Below are positions 6,897 to 13,560 of a stretch of DNA of 14,623 nucleotides, piece after piece; positions within the stretch are counted from its first letter, which is position 1, and the number at the start of each line of letters is the position of its first letter. The position numbers and the translations under genes were made by a program. Source of the DNA: Pseudomonadota bacterium (GTDB taxonomy: Bacteria > Pseudomonadota > Gammaproteobacteria > Pseudomonadales > Halieaceae); the NCBI GenBank assembly GCA_030591305.1, contig JAUVBI010000057.1:1-14623 (forward strand), in the 5' to 3' direction. The notes under the pieces are model-generated. The model saw nothing but the letters and a program-made list of their open reading frames with translations, was not told the DNA's origin and did not search any database.

Positions 6897-7327
6897 TCAA
6901 AGCCAATCTTGTCAATTAAACCCTGTATTCCTTCGAGCCCGATATCTTCAATCATTTGCTTCAATTCATCATCAAAATCAAACGCGCCAGTTCTGGATAA
7001 GCTAACAGCGTTACTTATAAGATGCGGCCGCAGCATTGCTTCGAGACACTGCCTGGGAGCCAGCTCTGCGCTCGCCACTTCCGGCCCGCCCCCGGTTGCA
7101 TAACGATTCAACCAGCTCAGGTTCACAGTATCTTCTGTCAGAATATCTTTAAATGCTGTCTGGGGATTAAGCAGTAGTGTTTTTGCCTGTAACAAGCAGG
7201 TGTGACGTTCGGGAAACTGCTGTAAAGGATAACGGCGAGCGAGGCGGCTATAAGCGGAAACAATTTGAGAATGATCGGCATCGGCCGGTAAGCGCAGCGT
7301 ATTGAGTGCCGTTTCTCGATCCATCAT
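6893..7327 (-). CDS. J-domain-like protein without the HPD motif
   Basis: 144 residues. Residues 4-58 follow a J-domain pattern: a first segment ALNTLRLPADADHSQIVSAY, a helix-II-like SAYSRLARRY, and a helix-III-like RHTCLLQAKTLLLNP. Where J proteins carry His-Pro-Asp this one reads RRYPLQQFPE, so the tripeptide needed to stimulate Hsp70 ATPase is missing. Residues 60-144 are not recognised; they end in an acidic helical stretch (FDFDDELKQMIEDIG). Its ATG overlaps the stop of the 667-aa gene (ATGA), so it is coupled to the chaperone operon, which supports the J-like reading. It may be a pseudo-J regulator or adaptor that binds without activating Hsp70. Confident as a gene, less so for the domain. 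Confidence 0.75.
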   Translation of the reverse strand: MMDRETALNTLRLPADADHSQIVSAYSRLARRYPLQQFPERHTCLLQAKTLLLNPQTAFKDILTEDTVNLSWLNRYATGGGPEVASAELAPRQCLEAMLRPHLISNAVSLSRTGAFDFDDELKQMIEDIGLEGIQGLIDKIGFD

Positions 7328-9327
7328 GACAAGTCACCGAATAAGTCCAGGTTGGGGGAAGACGGTGAGCTTTTGGTCTTCTTGCGCCGGCCGCTTTTAT
7401 TCTTGCCGGGCAAGTACTGCCGCAATGCAGGAAATTGGCGGCAAATAGCATACAAACCACGGTACTTATCAGCCAGGTGGTCCTCTCGCTTGCTGAGTGT
7501 TTGTACGGCCAGGCATAAAAATGGCTCCAGCTCTTGAGGATACAATATTTTACTGACGATAATCAGCACCGGCTCCCAGCTGTGAAACAGGCTGGCGACG
7601 TGTTTACCGGCGCACAACGCATTTAACAATGTGATGATCTGCCGCTGATTAAAGTCGCTGCCATGTTTTATGAGCAAATTCGCCGCGGAACGAACCAGCG
7701 ACGAGACTTGGTCGGCATGTAACCAGTTTATCTGTCCCTGGCTATCAATAAGCGCCAGCACGCTATAAAAAAGCATTTCCGCTTCGCAGGCATGCCCCTT
7801 GACGATGGCGGCGAAAGGGTCTTGCTCAACATCGACAAGCCGTTGGCGCCAGTGCTCCCAATACTGCCTGGCATCGGCTTCGTTCATACCCAGAAATATT
7901 TCTCGGCAAGATTGCGTAAAGAGAGATTTTTTAACCTCGCTGCTTAAAGGCCAGTAAAACATGTTAAGAAATTTATTGGGATTATGCCGGGACTTGAGCC
8001 CTTGTAAAAAAACAGTAAAGTGGACATGCACCAGGGGCATATCAACAGTCTTTTTACCAACAGGCTCGCGCCCCTGGCTTGCAAGATAAACTAAAACAGC
8101 GACACGGTAGTCGTCTGGTCGCTGACGATAAATTCGCCGCAGCCGTTCAATATTTGGAGGGGGCAGGTAACCGCTACCCACTTCATTGGCCAGCCATTCG
8201 CAGCTTGCCTCCAGGCAATGCTCAGCTAATTGGACTTGTTTGGGCGGCACACCGCTGCTCAGCAAATTTAATAGCTGCCCGAGTTGACGCTCAAAATCTT
8301 CTCTGCCACAGTCACTTTGATCCAGGCAGCGACTTAACAACCGACATTTTAACGCCTCCAGCTGCAGTCTCTCCCCATAGGGCATGGTTTCCGCGTCTAT
8401 CTGGCGATTCAGGAGATTCAGGGTAGTGGTCGTATTTTTTTCAAAACGTATCATTGACCAGTTCGGCGTGGCCTGTGTTTCAGTCAAGCCTGCGAGCACA
8501 GATAATGTCGGGAAATCGTTCCACGCATCAGCATTGCGCTGGCGGGCTGTGAGTCGCTGTTGCAAAAACAAACACAGCAGTCGGCCAAGCCCTCCCCGCC
8601 ACTCATCAACGTTGTCCCAGTCAACTCTATTGAGTGCCAGCTCCAGATCTTTTACCGCTTTTTGTTGCGGTTTTGGAGCTTTGAGTTTCAGGAATTTTGC
8701 CAGCTGCGTGGTGAGGCCACACAGAGGGCTATGGTGCAGCCAGTCTTGCAACCAGAACAGGGGGTTGCCACCGGGCTGATTGGGTACAGATAACCCCATT
8801 GCCCAAAGAAATAAATAAAACGGTGCAAAAAGCTCTTCAACCTGCTCCTGATAGTCGGCACCGAGATCCTGCTGTAAGGTATCACCCTGTAATGTGTCTA
8901 CCAGTTTATGTAAATCTCCCTGAGCCAGTGCGTCCTCACTGATCAGGCAATAGCAAAAAAGCAGGGGATACAGCGAAGCCAGCTCCGTTCTCAGCATATT
9001 GCACCGGTACGGTATCAGGCTGCCAAGCCGCCCCCTGGCTCGCTCGCCATGAAACAAGTAGTCGATAAACCCGACCAACAGTACCCGCAGCTTCTCACCC
9101 GCTGGCGTCGCCGGAGAGCGAGCCCAGTCAGCCATAATACCCGGGGGAGGAGGCTCCCCGTTGGCCAGGGCAACAAGGACCGGCTGGCTGAGCGAGCGCA
9201 TTTCATCGACTCCGGCAAGATTTTTCTGCTTTGCACTACCGGCAGCCCCGGCGCCCTTTTGCTTCTTACGCTTCCTTTGTCTGCGCCGCTGCTGCTGTTG
9301 CTGCCGAGTTCGGTTGCTACGCCCCAT
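7324..9327 (-). CDS. Unrecognised 667-aa protein of the Hsp70 operon
   Basis: No family recognised. Residues 1-36 are extremely basic and low-complexity (five Gln in a row, then Arg/Lys runs). Residues about 45-630 look mainly alpha-helical, with many Leu and Trp and few obvious beta segments, and without a clear signal peptide or membrane helix. The tail is again basic (GKNKSGRRKKTKSS) and then ends in NLDLFGDLS. It lies between the Hsp70 gene, whose stop is five bases upstream, and the J-like gene, which overlaps its end by four bases, so it is almost certainly co-translated with them. No good Shine-Dalgarno sequence precedes it. The basic ends suggest binding to RNA, ribosome or DNA, and the middle may be a helical-repeat scaffold; both are inference. 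Confidence 0.8.
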   Translation of the reverse strand: MGRSNRTRQQQQQRRRQRKRKKQKGAGAAGSAKQKNLAGVDEMRSLSQPVLVALANGEPPPPGIMADWARSPATPAGEKLRVLLVGFIDYLFHGERARGRLGSLIPYRCNMLRTELASLYPLLFCYCLISEDALAQGDLHKLVDTLQGDTLQQDLGADYQEQVEELFAPFYLFLWAMGLSVPNQPGGNPLFWLQDWLHHSPLCGLTTQLAKFLKLKAPKPQQKAVKDLELALNRVDWDNVDEWRGGLGRLLCLFLQQRLTARQRNADAWNDFPTLSVLAGLTETQATPNWSMIRFEKNTTTTLNLLNRQIDAETMPYGERLQLEALKCRLLSRCLDQSDCGREDFERQLGQLLNLLSSGVPPKQVQLAEHCLEASCEWLANEVGSGYLPPPNIERLRRIYRQRPDDYRVAVLVYLASQGREPVGKKTVDMPLVHVHFTVFLQGLKSRHNPNKFLNMFYWPLSSEVKKSLFTQSCREIFLGMNEADARQYWEHWRQRLVDVEQDPFAAIVKGHACEAEMLFYSVLALIDSQGQINWLHADQVSSLVRSAANLLIKHGSDFNQRQIITLLNALCAGKHVASLFHSWEPVLIIVSKILYPQELEPFLCLAVQTLSKREDHLADKYRGLYAICRQFPALRQYLPGKNKSGRRKKTKSSPSSPNLDLFGDLS

Positions 9328-9332
9328 AATGG

Positions 9333-11078
9333 TTAATCGCTCTCTACCCAGTCGTAGAGTTCATCCTCGATCTCATCAAGTTCATCTTCGGCATCCTGCC
9401 CGAGAAGTAACTGGTATTTTTCCAGCAGTTTACACATCGCTTCCGGCGCTGACTCACCCTCTTGTTGCAGCCGTTTGCTGACTATTTCGACAAGGTAGTT
9501 AGTCACTTCCGGGGCATTGTCTGATGACGGCTCATCTTGCTCCAGCAGCTGGCCTGAGAATTCGCCCAGGTCACTATTGTCAGCGGCGGAGCGAGACAAA
9601 TCCATGCTATAAACACGTGGGTGTTTACTGCCCGCTTCTGTCACTGAAATATTGATAGTGCCACTTAAGTCATAGGCGAAATGTACGTCTAACTTGCGAT
9701 CATGTTGATTTTTAAGCTCTACTGAAAACTCACCGATAAAGGTGTTTTGCAGGTTATTACTGCCTTCACCTTGATACACAGCGATGACCACGTATTGCTG
9801 ATAGTCGTCGGCTTTATAGAACGTGCGCACAAAACTGGCGGGCAAACGACTGTTGCGGCGAATCAGCGGTACAAATGTCAGCGGGTGGCCGTCGACCTCA
9901 TCAAATGCATTCAGGCCTGCCTGAAAGTCCTCTTCACCAACAGCGGCGATGCCCAGTGAGTGCGGGCAAATATCCACAACACTGCGTTCGAAGTATTGAC
10001 TACTGGCAATGGCACCGCGCACGCTGGCACCCAAGGCGACCGAGAGATCGGGGTCTAGCCAACTCTCCGGCTCCATACCAAAGCGTTTCTCCAGGCGATC
10101 AGCTATTAGCGGAATTCGAGTCGAGCCGCCCACCAATAACAGCCTGGTCAGTGTTTTCGCCTCTACTCCGGCTTCGGATAGTGCCTGAACGGCTTTTTCT
10201 TCAGTGGAACTGACCAGATCATCAATCAGTTGCTCGAAGCCCTCACGGGTGACAGTGAGATCCAGCAAATAGGTGTGTTCTCCAATGGCGATGGGTTCTT
10301 CGATATCCACATGCGTTGCAGTAGACAAGCGTACTTTGGTTTGTTCAGCCAACAACTGCAAACGGGTTTTGGCTACCTTGTCTGTATACGGATCGGCATT
10401 GTGTTGATCACGCAGATGGGCCGCAAATTTTTCCGCCAGGCGGTGGTCAAAATCATCACCCCCCAAAAAGGTATTGCCCAGGCTGGCGAGCACTTCATAG
10501 CTGGCGTTGGTGACATTCAGTACGGAAACATCAAAGGTGCCACCACCTAAATCGTAAACCAGCCATTTTTCTTCTTCGCCTTCGGGGATGGGGATGTCCT
10601 GGTGGGCGATAGCCGCTGCCGTCGGCTCATTAATAATCTGAATGACATCCAGACCCGCTTGCCGCCCCGCTGCCAGGGTTCCCTGGCGCTGCATTTCCTG
10701 GAACCAGGCGGGTACGGTAATGACGACTTTGCGCACCTCACACTGTAGTTGTTGTTGCGCCTCTTGCGCCAAGGCGCGTAGAATTTTTGCGGAGATATCA
10801 ATGGGAGAAAGTGATTCACCACCGAGTTGAACACGGTATGCCTGATCGTCCATTTTCCGCTTGATAGAAGCTACCGCCTCATCGGGCGCCACCCATAAGT
10901 GGTTGTACGCCGCTGCCCCCACCAACCACTCGCCGTCCCTGCAGGCGACCACAGATGGCATTGTCGGGCGACCTGCGATATTCAAAACCTCTGGCTGACC
11001 GTCTTTGATCACGGCGATACAGCTATTGGTGGTACCCAGGTCGATACCGCAAATCAGCTCCTGTGAGCTAGTGGACAT
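9333..11078 (-). CDS. Hsp70-family chaperone with short acidic lid
   Basis: ATP-dependent chaperone of the DnaK/HscC superfamily. Chosen start MSTSSQEL at 11078 (581 aa) has GAGGAG upstream and overlaps the GrpE-like gene by 11 bases; the frame extends further 5' but homology begins here. Nucleotide-binding domain: GIDLGTTNS (11-19), KRKMD (73-77), INEPTAAAIA (149-158), DLGGGTFD (176-183), GNTFLGGDDFD (201-211), VGGSTRIP (316-323). The interdomain linker reads RSVVDICPHSLG instead of the DnaK DVLLLDVTPLSLG. A beta substrate-binding domain follows to about 490. The C-terminal region is only about 90 residues and ends in an acidic helix (EDELDEIEDELYDWVESD) without a DnaK-type tail. A specialised Hsp70, not the housekeeping DnaK. 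Not assigned to HscC with certainty. Confidence 0.9.
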   Translation of the reverse strand: MSTSSQELICGIDLGTTNSCIAVIKDGQPEVLNIAGRPTMPSVVACRDGEWLVGAAAYNHLWVAPDEAVASIKRKMDDQAYRVQLGGESLSPIDISAKILRALAQEAQQQLQCEVRKVVITVPAWFQEMQRQGTLAAGRQAGLDVIQIINEPTAAAIAHQDIPIPEGEEEKWLVYDLGGGTFDVSVLNVTNASYEVLASLGNTFLGGDDFDHRLAEKFAAHLRDQHNADPYTDKVAKTRLQLLAEQTKVRLSTATHVDIEEPIAIGEHTYLLDLTVTREGFEQLIDDLVSSTEEKAVQALSEAGVEAKTLTRLLLVGGSTRIPLIADRLEKRFGMEPESWLDPDLSVALGASVRGAIASSQYFERSVVDICPHSLGIAAVGEEDFQAGLNAFDEVDGHPLTFVPLIRRNSRLPASFVRTFYKADDYQQYVVIAVYQGEGSNNLQNTFIGEFSVELKNQHDRKLDVHFAYDLSGTINISVTEAGSKHPRVYSMDLSRSAADNSDLGEFSGQLLEQDEPSSDNAPEVTNYLVEIVSKRLQQEGESAPEAMCKLLEKYQLLLGQDAEDELDEIEDELYDWVESD

Positions 11079-11652
11079 CGTCCGTCTCCTCTTGTTGTGA
11101 CAGGCCCTGCTGCTGGTCTTCTCGACAAACAACAACTTTCGCTCTACGCACTATTTGGCCATCAATATCCCGGTACCCCTGTTGCAGAATCTCGTGAACG
11201 GTACCCGCTGGCCGCTGGGGTTGTTCTACCGCTCCAATCACTTCGCAACCCTCGGCCGGATACAGACTGTGGACCTCGGTAATGGCCTCCAGTTCACACA
11301 GGGACAATAGGTCCTCAGTGATTCGCGTTAGCAGTGACCCAATGACTTCTTTAGGGTCGACAGTGCGCTGGATTTTATCGAGATGATCCAAAAGGCGGAT
11401 GATTTGTGTGTAAGTCAAAACCACCCCGTGGCGCTCGGCTATGGCGGATTTCAGTGTCCTGGATTCGTGGCTTAGCGTATCAATAGCGTCACTTTGTTGT
11501 TTTTGTGCCAACGATAAGCGACGCAGCCCCTTTTTAATGCCGCCATCACTATCTGATAGCGTCTGGCTCAATGCGGCCATCGATGCGGAAATATCCTCCA
11601 GTGATATTCGTTCGGCCTTCTTTCCTGCAAATACCCGTTTAAACCAGTTCAT
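11068..11652 (-). CDS. GrpE-like nucleotide exchange factor
   Basis: 194 residues from the ATG at 11652 (a GTG at 11658 in the same frame is less likely). Residues 15-125 are helical with Leu/Ile heptads, resembling the long GrpE dimer helices. Residues about 131-177 resemble the GrpE beta-wing: LYPAEGCEVIGAVE, then AGTVHEILQQGYRDIDGQIV and RRAKVVV, the same order as PGTV..VLQ.GY...GR.IRPA.V in GrpE. It would release ADP from the Hsp70 encoded immediately downstream, which overlaps it by 11 bases. It is first in the operon, after a candidate promoter. Similarity is clear in the C-terminal third and weak elsewhere, so it is a divergent paralogue and not the housekeeping grpE. Confidence 0.8.
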   Translation of the reverse strand: MNWFKRVFAGKKAERISLEDISASMAALSQTLSDSDGGIKKGLRRLSLAQKQQSDAIDTLSHESRTLKSAIAERHGVVLTYTQIIRLLDHLDKIQRTVDPKEVIGSLLTRITEDLLSLCELEAITEVHSLYPAEGCEVIGAVEQPQRPAGTVHEILQQGYRDIDGQIVRRAKVVVCREDQQQGLSQQEETDDVH

Positions 11653-11700
11653 TACCACCTGCGAACGCTCACTTTTATCTGGGGGGTAAAAAAGCGGACA

Positions 11701-11729
11701 ATTCTAAACCAAAAGACCATTGAGACCAA
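11701..11729 (-). promoter_or_regulatory. Candidate promoter of the chaperone-like operon
   Basis: On the minus strand, TTGGTC (11724-11729) and TAGAAT (11701-11706) are spaced by 17 bases; the -10 box matches consensus at five of six positions and the -35 is weak. It lies about 50 bases upstream of the GrpE-like start. I see no typical heat-shock sigma-32 promoter, so expression may be constitutive or under unknown control. Confidence 0.35.
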
Positions 11730-11751
11730 ACTATCCACATTCATTTTGACG

Positions 11752-11816
11752 CATGGAGGGTGTCAATTTCTGATCAGCGCACCCTGCGCCCGCAATGTAC
11801 GACAGCTGGAAAATGC
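11752..11816 (+). pseudogene. Decayed internal fragment of a glrR gene
   Basis: From codon 10 onward it reads ISAPCARNVRQLENA, against INSPWPGNVRQLENV in GlrR; at DNA level about 34 of 45 bases match 3156-3200. The preceding CATGGAG also matches glrR, but five extra bases and a stop (TGA) break the frame. The last ~95 codons of glrR are missing, and the sequence runs straight into the DUF1640 gene tail. It is a remnant, not expressed, and records a former glrR/DUF1640 junction like that at 3465-3537. Confidence 0.65.
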
Positions 11817-11832
11817 GGCCATTAATCACTGC

Positions 11833-12330
11833 TCACTGGCCAAAGAAGTTCTGCAAAATAGGAATAGTGGCCGTAACCATAGTAAGACCAAACATCAGGT
11901 AGATACGGGAAAATTTGCTGTCGATACGCTCGAAGCGCAACTCAAGGCCATTAAAGCTCTGGCCCACCTCCGCAAACTGCTTGTCCACTTTGATCTCCAT
12001 CGCCGTGAACCGTTTATCCATCGTGGTTTCCATCGCATTGAAGCGCTTATCCATACTGGCTTCCATCGCTGTGAACCGTTGATCCACGCTACTGAACCGT
12101 TGATCCACACTGGCTTCCATCGCACTGAAGCGCTTATCCATGTTCGCCTCTATCCGCGTCTCAAACTCGGTAAAGCGCGTATCGAGGTAGTCGGTGGTGA
12201 CCAGTGCATCGAAATTATGAAGGAATATCGCCGTCATTGCTTTTGCGTGTACCTCCGCCTGTTCACGGCTAACCCCGGTTGCTTCCAGATCATGGGTATA
12301 GCCCAAGGGATCAAATGCTACCGCCGCCAT
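11833..12330 (-). CDS. DUF1640-like coiled-coil protein with membrane anchor, copy A
   Basis: 165 residues from MAAVAF; the start is fixed by GGAGGTG (plus-strand 12335-12341) six bases upstream and by agreement with copies B and C. Residues 1-50 are a helical head (GVSREQAEVHAKAM) typical of the DUF1640/CCDC90-type family. Residues 64-118 hold four 11-residue repeats (MDKRFSAMEAS type) plus one 7-residue repeat (VDQRFSS), a hendecad coiled coil. Residues about 143-162 form a C-terminal membrane helix. No enzyme motif is present; function is unknown. It probably makes a membrane-tethered rod. The first 70 residues closely match copy B; the C-terminus does not. A remnant of this tail type lies after glrR. 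Confidence 0.75.
   Translation of the reverse strand: MAAVAFDPLGYTHDLEATGVSREQAEVHAKAMTAIFLHNFDALVTTDYLDTRFTEFETRIEANMDKRFSAMEASVDQRFSSVDQRFTAMEASMDKRFNAMETTMDKRFTAMEIKVDKQFAEVGQSFNGLELRFERIDSKFSRIYLMFGLTMVTATIPILQNFFGQ
11996..12148. repeat. 33-bp coding tandem repeats, one with a 21-bp insert
   Basis: Units start at 11996, 12029, 12062 and 12116. Each encodes one hendecad; the third carries an additional 21 bases that repeat the VDQRF heptad. All indels are multiples of three, so the reading frame stays open. Copy B has fewer units in the corresponding place (about 13021-13090). Confidence 0.75.
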
Positions 12331-12346
12331 GTTACACCTCCAATGC

Positions 12347-12370
12347 GAAATCACCAATATTATTGATTTC
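12347..12370. promoter_or_regulatory. Inverted repeat upstream of DUF1640 copy A
   Basis: GAAATCA (12347-12353) and TGATTTC (12364-12370) are perfect inverted arms across a 10-base AT spacer, beginning six bases beyond the ribosome binding site. This AT-rich stretch is unique to copy A, as copies B and C have a different, shared upstream sequence. It could be an operator or an mRNA leader stem; no regulator is known. Confidence 0.35.
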
Positions 12371-12441
12371 GTATTATTAATTTCCAGCCAGAAGAACATG
12401 CTAGCAAACACAAGCTGCCGGGCGTACATCCTATCTGGTCA

Positions 12442-12567
12442 ATGTCCTTTTCGGGTACTCTCGAGTCACCCTCCTGCCCCTCCATCAATCGCTTCAACAA
12501 CTGGGCAATCCTCAACCAAGACTCTATACAGGCCTGTGTCAGGCACATTGAAGAGCTGTCCACATAG
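12442..12567 (+). CDS. Small unrecognised frame, 41 codons
   Basis: Reads MSFSGTLESPSCPSINRF and then NNWAILNQDSIQACVRHIEELST before an amber TAG. The second half is repeated in the same frame at 13378-13439, where the TAG is TGG and the frame continues to SVFSKYTSM. Several differences between the copies are third-position changes, weak evidence that the frame was coding. It may be a remnant; no ribosome site is seen. Confidence 0.2.
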   Translation: MSFSGTLESPSCPSINRFNNWAILNQDSIQACVRHIEELST

Positions 12568-12573
12568 GCGACA
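12503..12573. repeat. Intergenic repeat R, copy 1
   Basis: About 70 bases nearly matching 13378-13448 in direct orientation. Each copy lies upstream of a DUF1640 gene start, at 173 and 105 bases, so gene plus R behaves as one tandemly duplicated unit of about 0.9 kb. Copy 2 also covers the presumed start codon of the hot-dog gene; in copy 1 that ATG is ATA. Confidence 0.7.
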
Positions 12574-12589
12574 TCCCCGCGAAGGCGGG
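12574..12589. repeat. REP-like GC hairpin
   Basis: CCCCGC-GAAG-GCGGGG is a perfect 6-bp stem with a tetraloop. Its minus-strand translation PAFAGM is the familiar signature of dispersed REP-type repeats in proteobacterial intergenic DNA. It sits exactly at the end of repeat R copy 1. There is no following T-run, so it is probably not a terminator. Confidence 0.5.
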
Positions 12590-12597
12590 GCGCGGCG

Positions 12598-12846
12598 TTG
12601 CAGGATATAGGGTCTTTCGCCGTCATTCGCTATGACCGGACCGCTATCGGATTTGAGTTGGACTGCGCATCCACGGTGGATCTGGCCGCCACGGTGCTGG
12701 TGGCCGACCAGACACCTTCGCAGACCCACTGGCATGTCCAGCTCGATGAGCAGGCTTGTTGGTGGGAAAGGCCCGGGGAAACAGGATTCGAGGTGACCTA
12801 CGAGGAGGTATCCGTTGCTGGCCGAATACCCCATCCTGCCTTGTAA
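12598..12846 (+). CDS. Orphan 82-aa reading frame, possible gene fragment
   Basis: Starts with TTG, has no good ribosome site, and is not recognised. Residues look like a beta-rich domain (FAVIRYDRTAIGFELDC, then TVLVADQ, HWHVQLDEQ, FEVTYEEVSV). It is in the same frame as the 41-codon frame at 12442: reading through the amber codon would join them into one 134-codon frame. It ends five bases before the stop of DUF1640 copy B, convergently. It may be the 3' end of a truncated gene. Confidence 0.3.
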   Translation: MQDIGSFAVIRYDRTAIGFELDCASTVDLAATVLVADQTPSQTHWHVQLDEQACWWERPGETGFEVTYEEVSVAGRIPHPAL

Positions 12847-12850
12847 CGCT

Positions 12851-13273
12851 TCAACCTTGAATCAACCCACTCAAACTTGGCCAGACGGTGGCGGCGATAC
12901 CCGTGATGATCAGCCACTTCAGCCACCGCAGTTCGGTGTTGATCGCGGCAAACTGCACATCCATCCTGGACTCCAGCCCAAGGAACTGCTGACCCACGCT
13001 ACTGAACCGCTCAGCCACACTGGTCTCCATCGCACTGAACCGCTCGGCCACGCTGGCTTCCATCGCACTGAACCGCTTATCCATATTCGCCTCCACCCGC
13101 GTCTCAAACTCGGTAAAGCGCGTATCCAGATAATCCCGGGTAACCAGGGCGTCCACATTGTGAACAAAAGCTTCTTTCATGGCATCCGCCTGTGCTTCGG
13201 CCTGCTCGCGGGGCACCCCTGCGGCAACTATCCTGCGAACATAGGCTAACGTATCAAACGCTATTGCTGCCAT
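12851..13273 (-). CDS. DUF1640-like coiled-coil protein with membrane anchor, copy B
   Basis: 140 residues from MAAIAF. The start has GGAGGTG (plus-strand 13278-13284) six bases upstream; the open frame extends 14 codons further but shared homology starts here. Head 1-50 includes GVPREQAEAQADAMKEAF. The repeat region, about 64-102, has hendecads MDKRFSAMEAS and VAERFSAMETS, a heptad VAERFSS, and a degenerate VGQQFLGLESR. A membrane helix lies at about 117-136 (LKWLIITGIAATVWPSL). It is the best-conserved relative of copy A through residue 70, then differs in repeat number and anchor sequence. Divergent from the hot-dog gene. Function unknown. Confidence 0.75.
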   Translation of the reverse strand: MAAIAFDTLAYVRRIVAAGVPREQAEAQADAMKEAFVHNVDALVTRDYLDTRFTEFETRVEANMDKRFSAMEASVAERFSAMETSVAERFSSVGQQFLGLESRMDVQFAAINTELRWLKWLIITGIAATVWPSLSGLIQG

Positions 13274-13377
13274 GGTACACCTCCAATCCGTGGGCACCAA
13301 CATTAGCAGAGGCACTGGGCGGACTGAACATCAAATGCAACCATTATTTCTCGCTCCGAGATGCGAAAGGCTCAAAC

Positions 13378-13448
13378 TGGGCAATCCTCAACCAAGACTC
13401 TATACTAGCCCGTACCAGACATATCGAAGAGCTGCCCACATGGGCGAC
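13378..13448. repeat. Intergenic repeat R, copy 2
   Basis: Partner of 12503-12573. It overlaps the first codons of the frameshifted hot-dog gene (ATG at 13440). The minus-strand frames through both copies are also open, so strand of origin is unclear. Confidence 0.7.
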
Positions 13449-13560
13449 ACTCAGCGTTTTCAGCAAATACACATCGATGTAGCACGCAATGCCACCGATG
13501 ATTTCAACCCGTTTCACGACAAAACCAGATGGCAGAGAGTCGCCAACAACCCCTTCCCTT
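13440..13560 (+). pseudogene. 5' part of the frameshifted hot-dog gene
   Basis: From ATG 13440 the frame reads MGDTQRFQQIHIDVARNATD and then DFNPFHDKTRWQRVANNPF. The D-F-N-P-x-H-D motif is the hallmark of MaoC-like/hot-dog hydratases and related proteins. At 13551-13564 the pentamer CCCTT occurs twice in tandem. Removing one unit joins NNPF directly to PAPIALGFQLE in the frame of the downstream 266-aa reading frame, so the 5-bp duplication explains the break. The ribosome site before 13440 is weak. Confidence 0.65.

Noticed and set aside
3465..11839. Integrase, transposase or insertion-sequence ends for the island
   Set aside because: None of the reading frames resembles a recombinase and no IS-like terminal inverted repeats were seen; mobility is inferred only from the repeats.
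11996..12148. Regular repeats that might suggest a CRISPR array
   Set aside because: Units are contiguous, without unique spacers, have lengths divisible by three, and encode a coiled coil.
11746..12366. 206-codon plus-strand open frame
   Set aside because: Its repetitive His/Ile-rich product is the antisense reading of the hendecad repeats of DUF1640 copy A, which has the ribosome site and family match.
12815..13249. 144-codon plus-strand open frame
   Set aside because: Antisense shadow of DUF1640 copy B, with the same repeat artefact.
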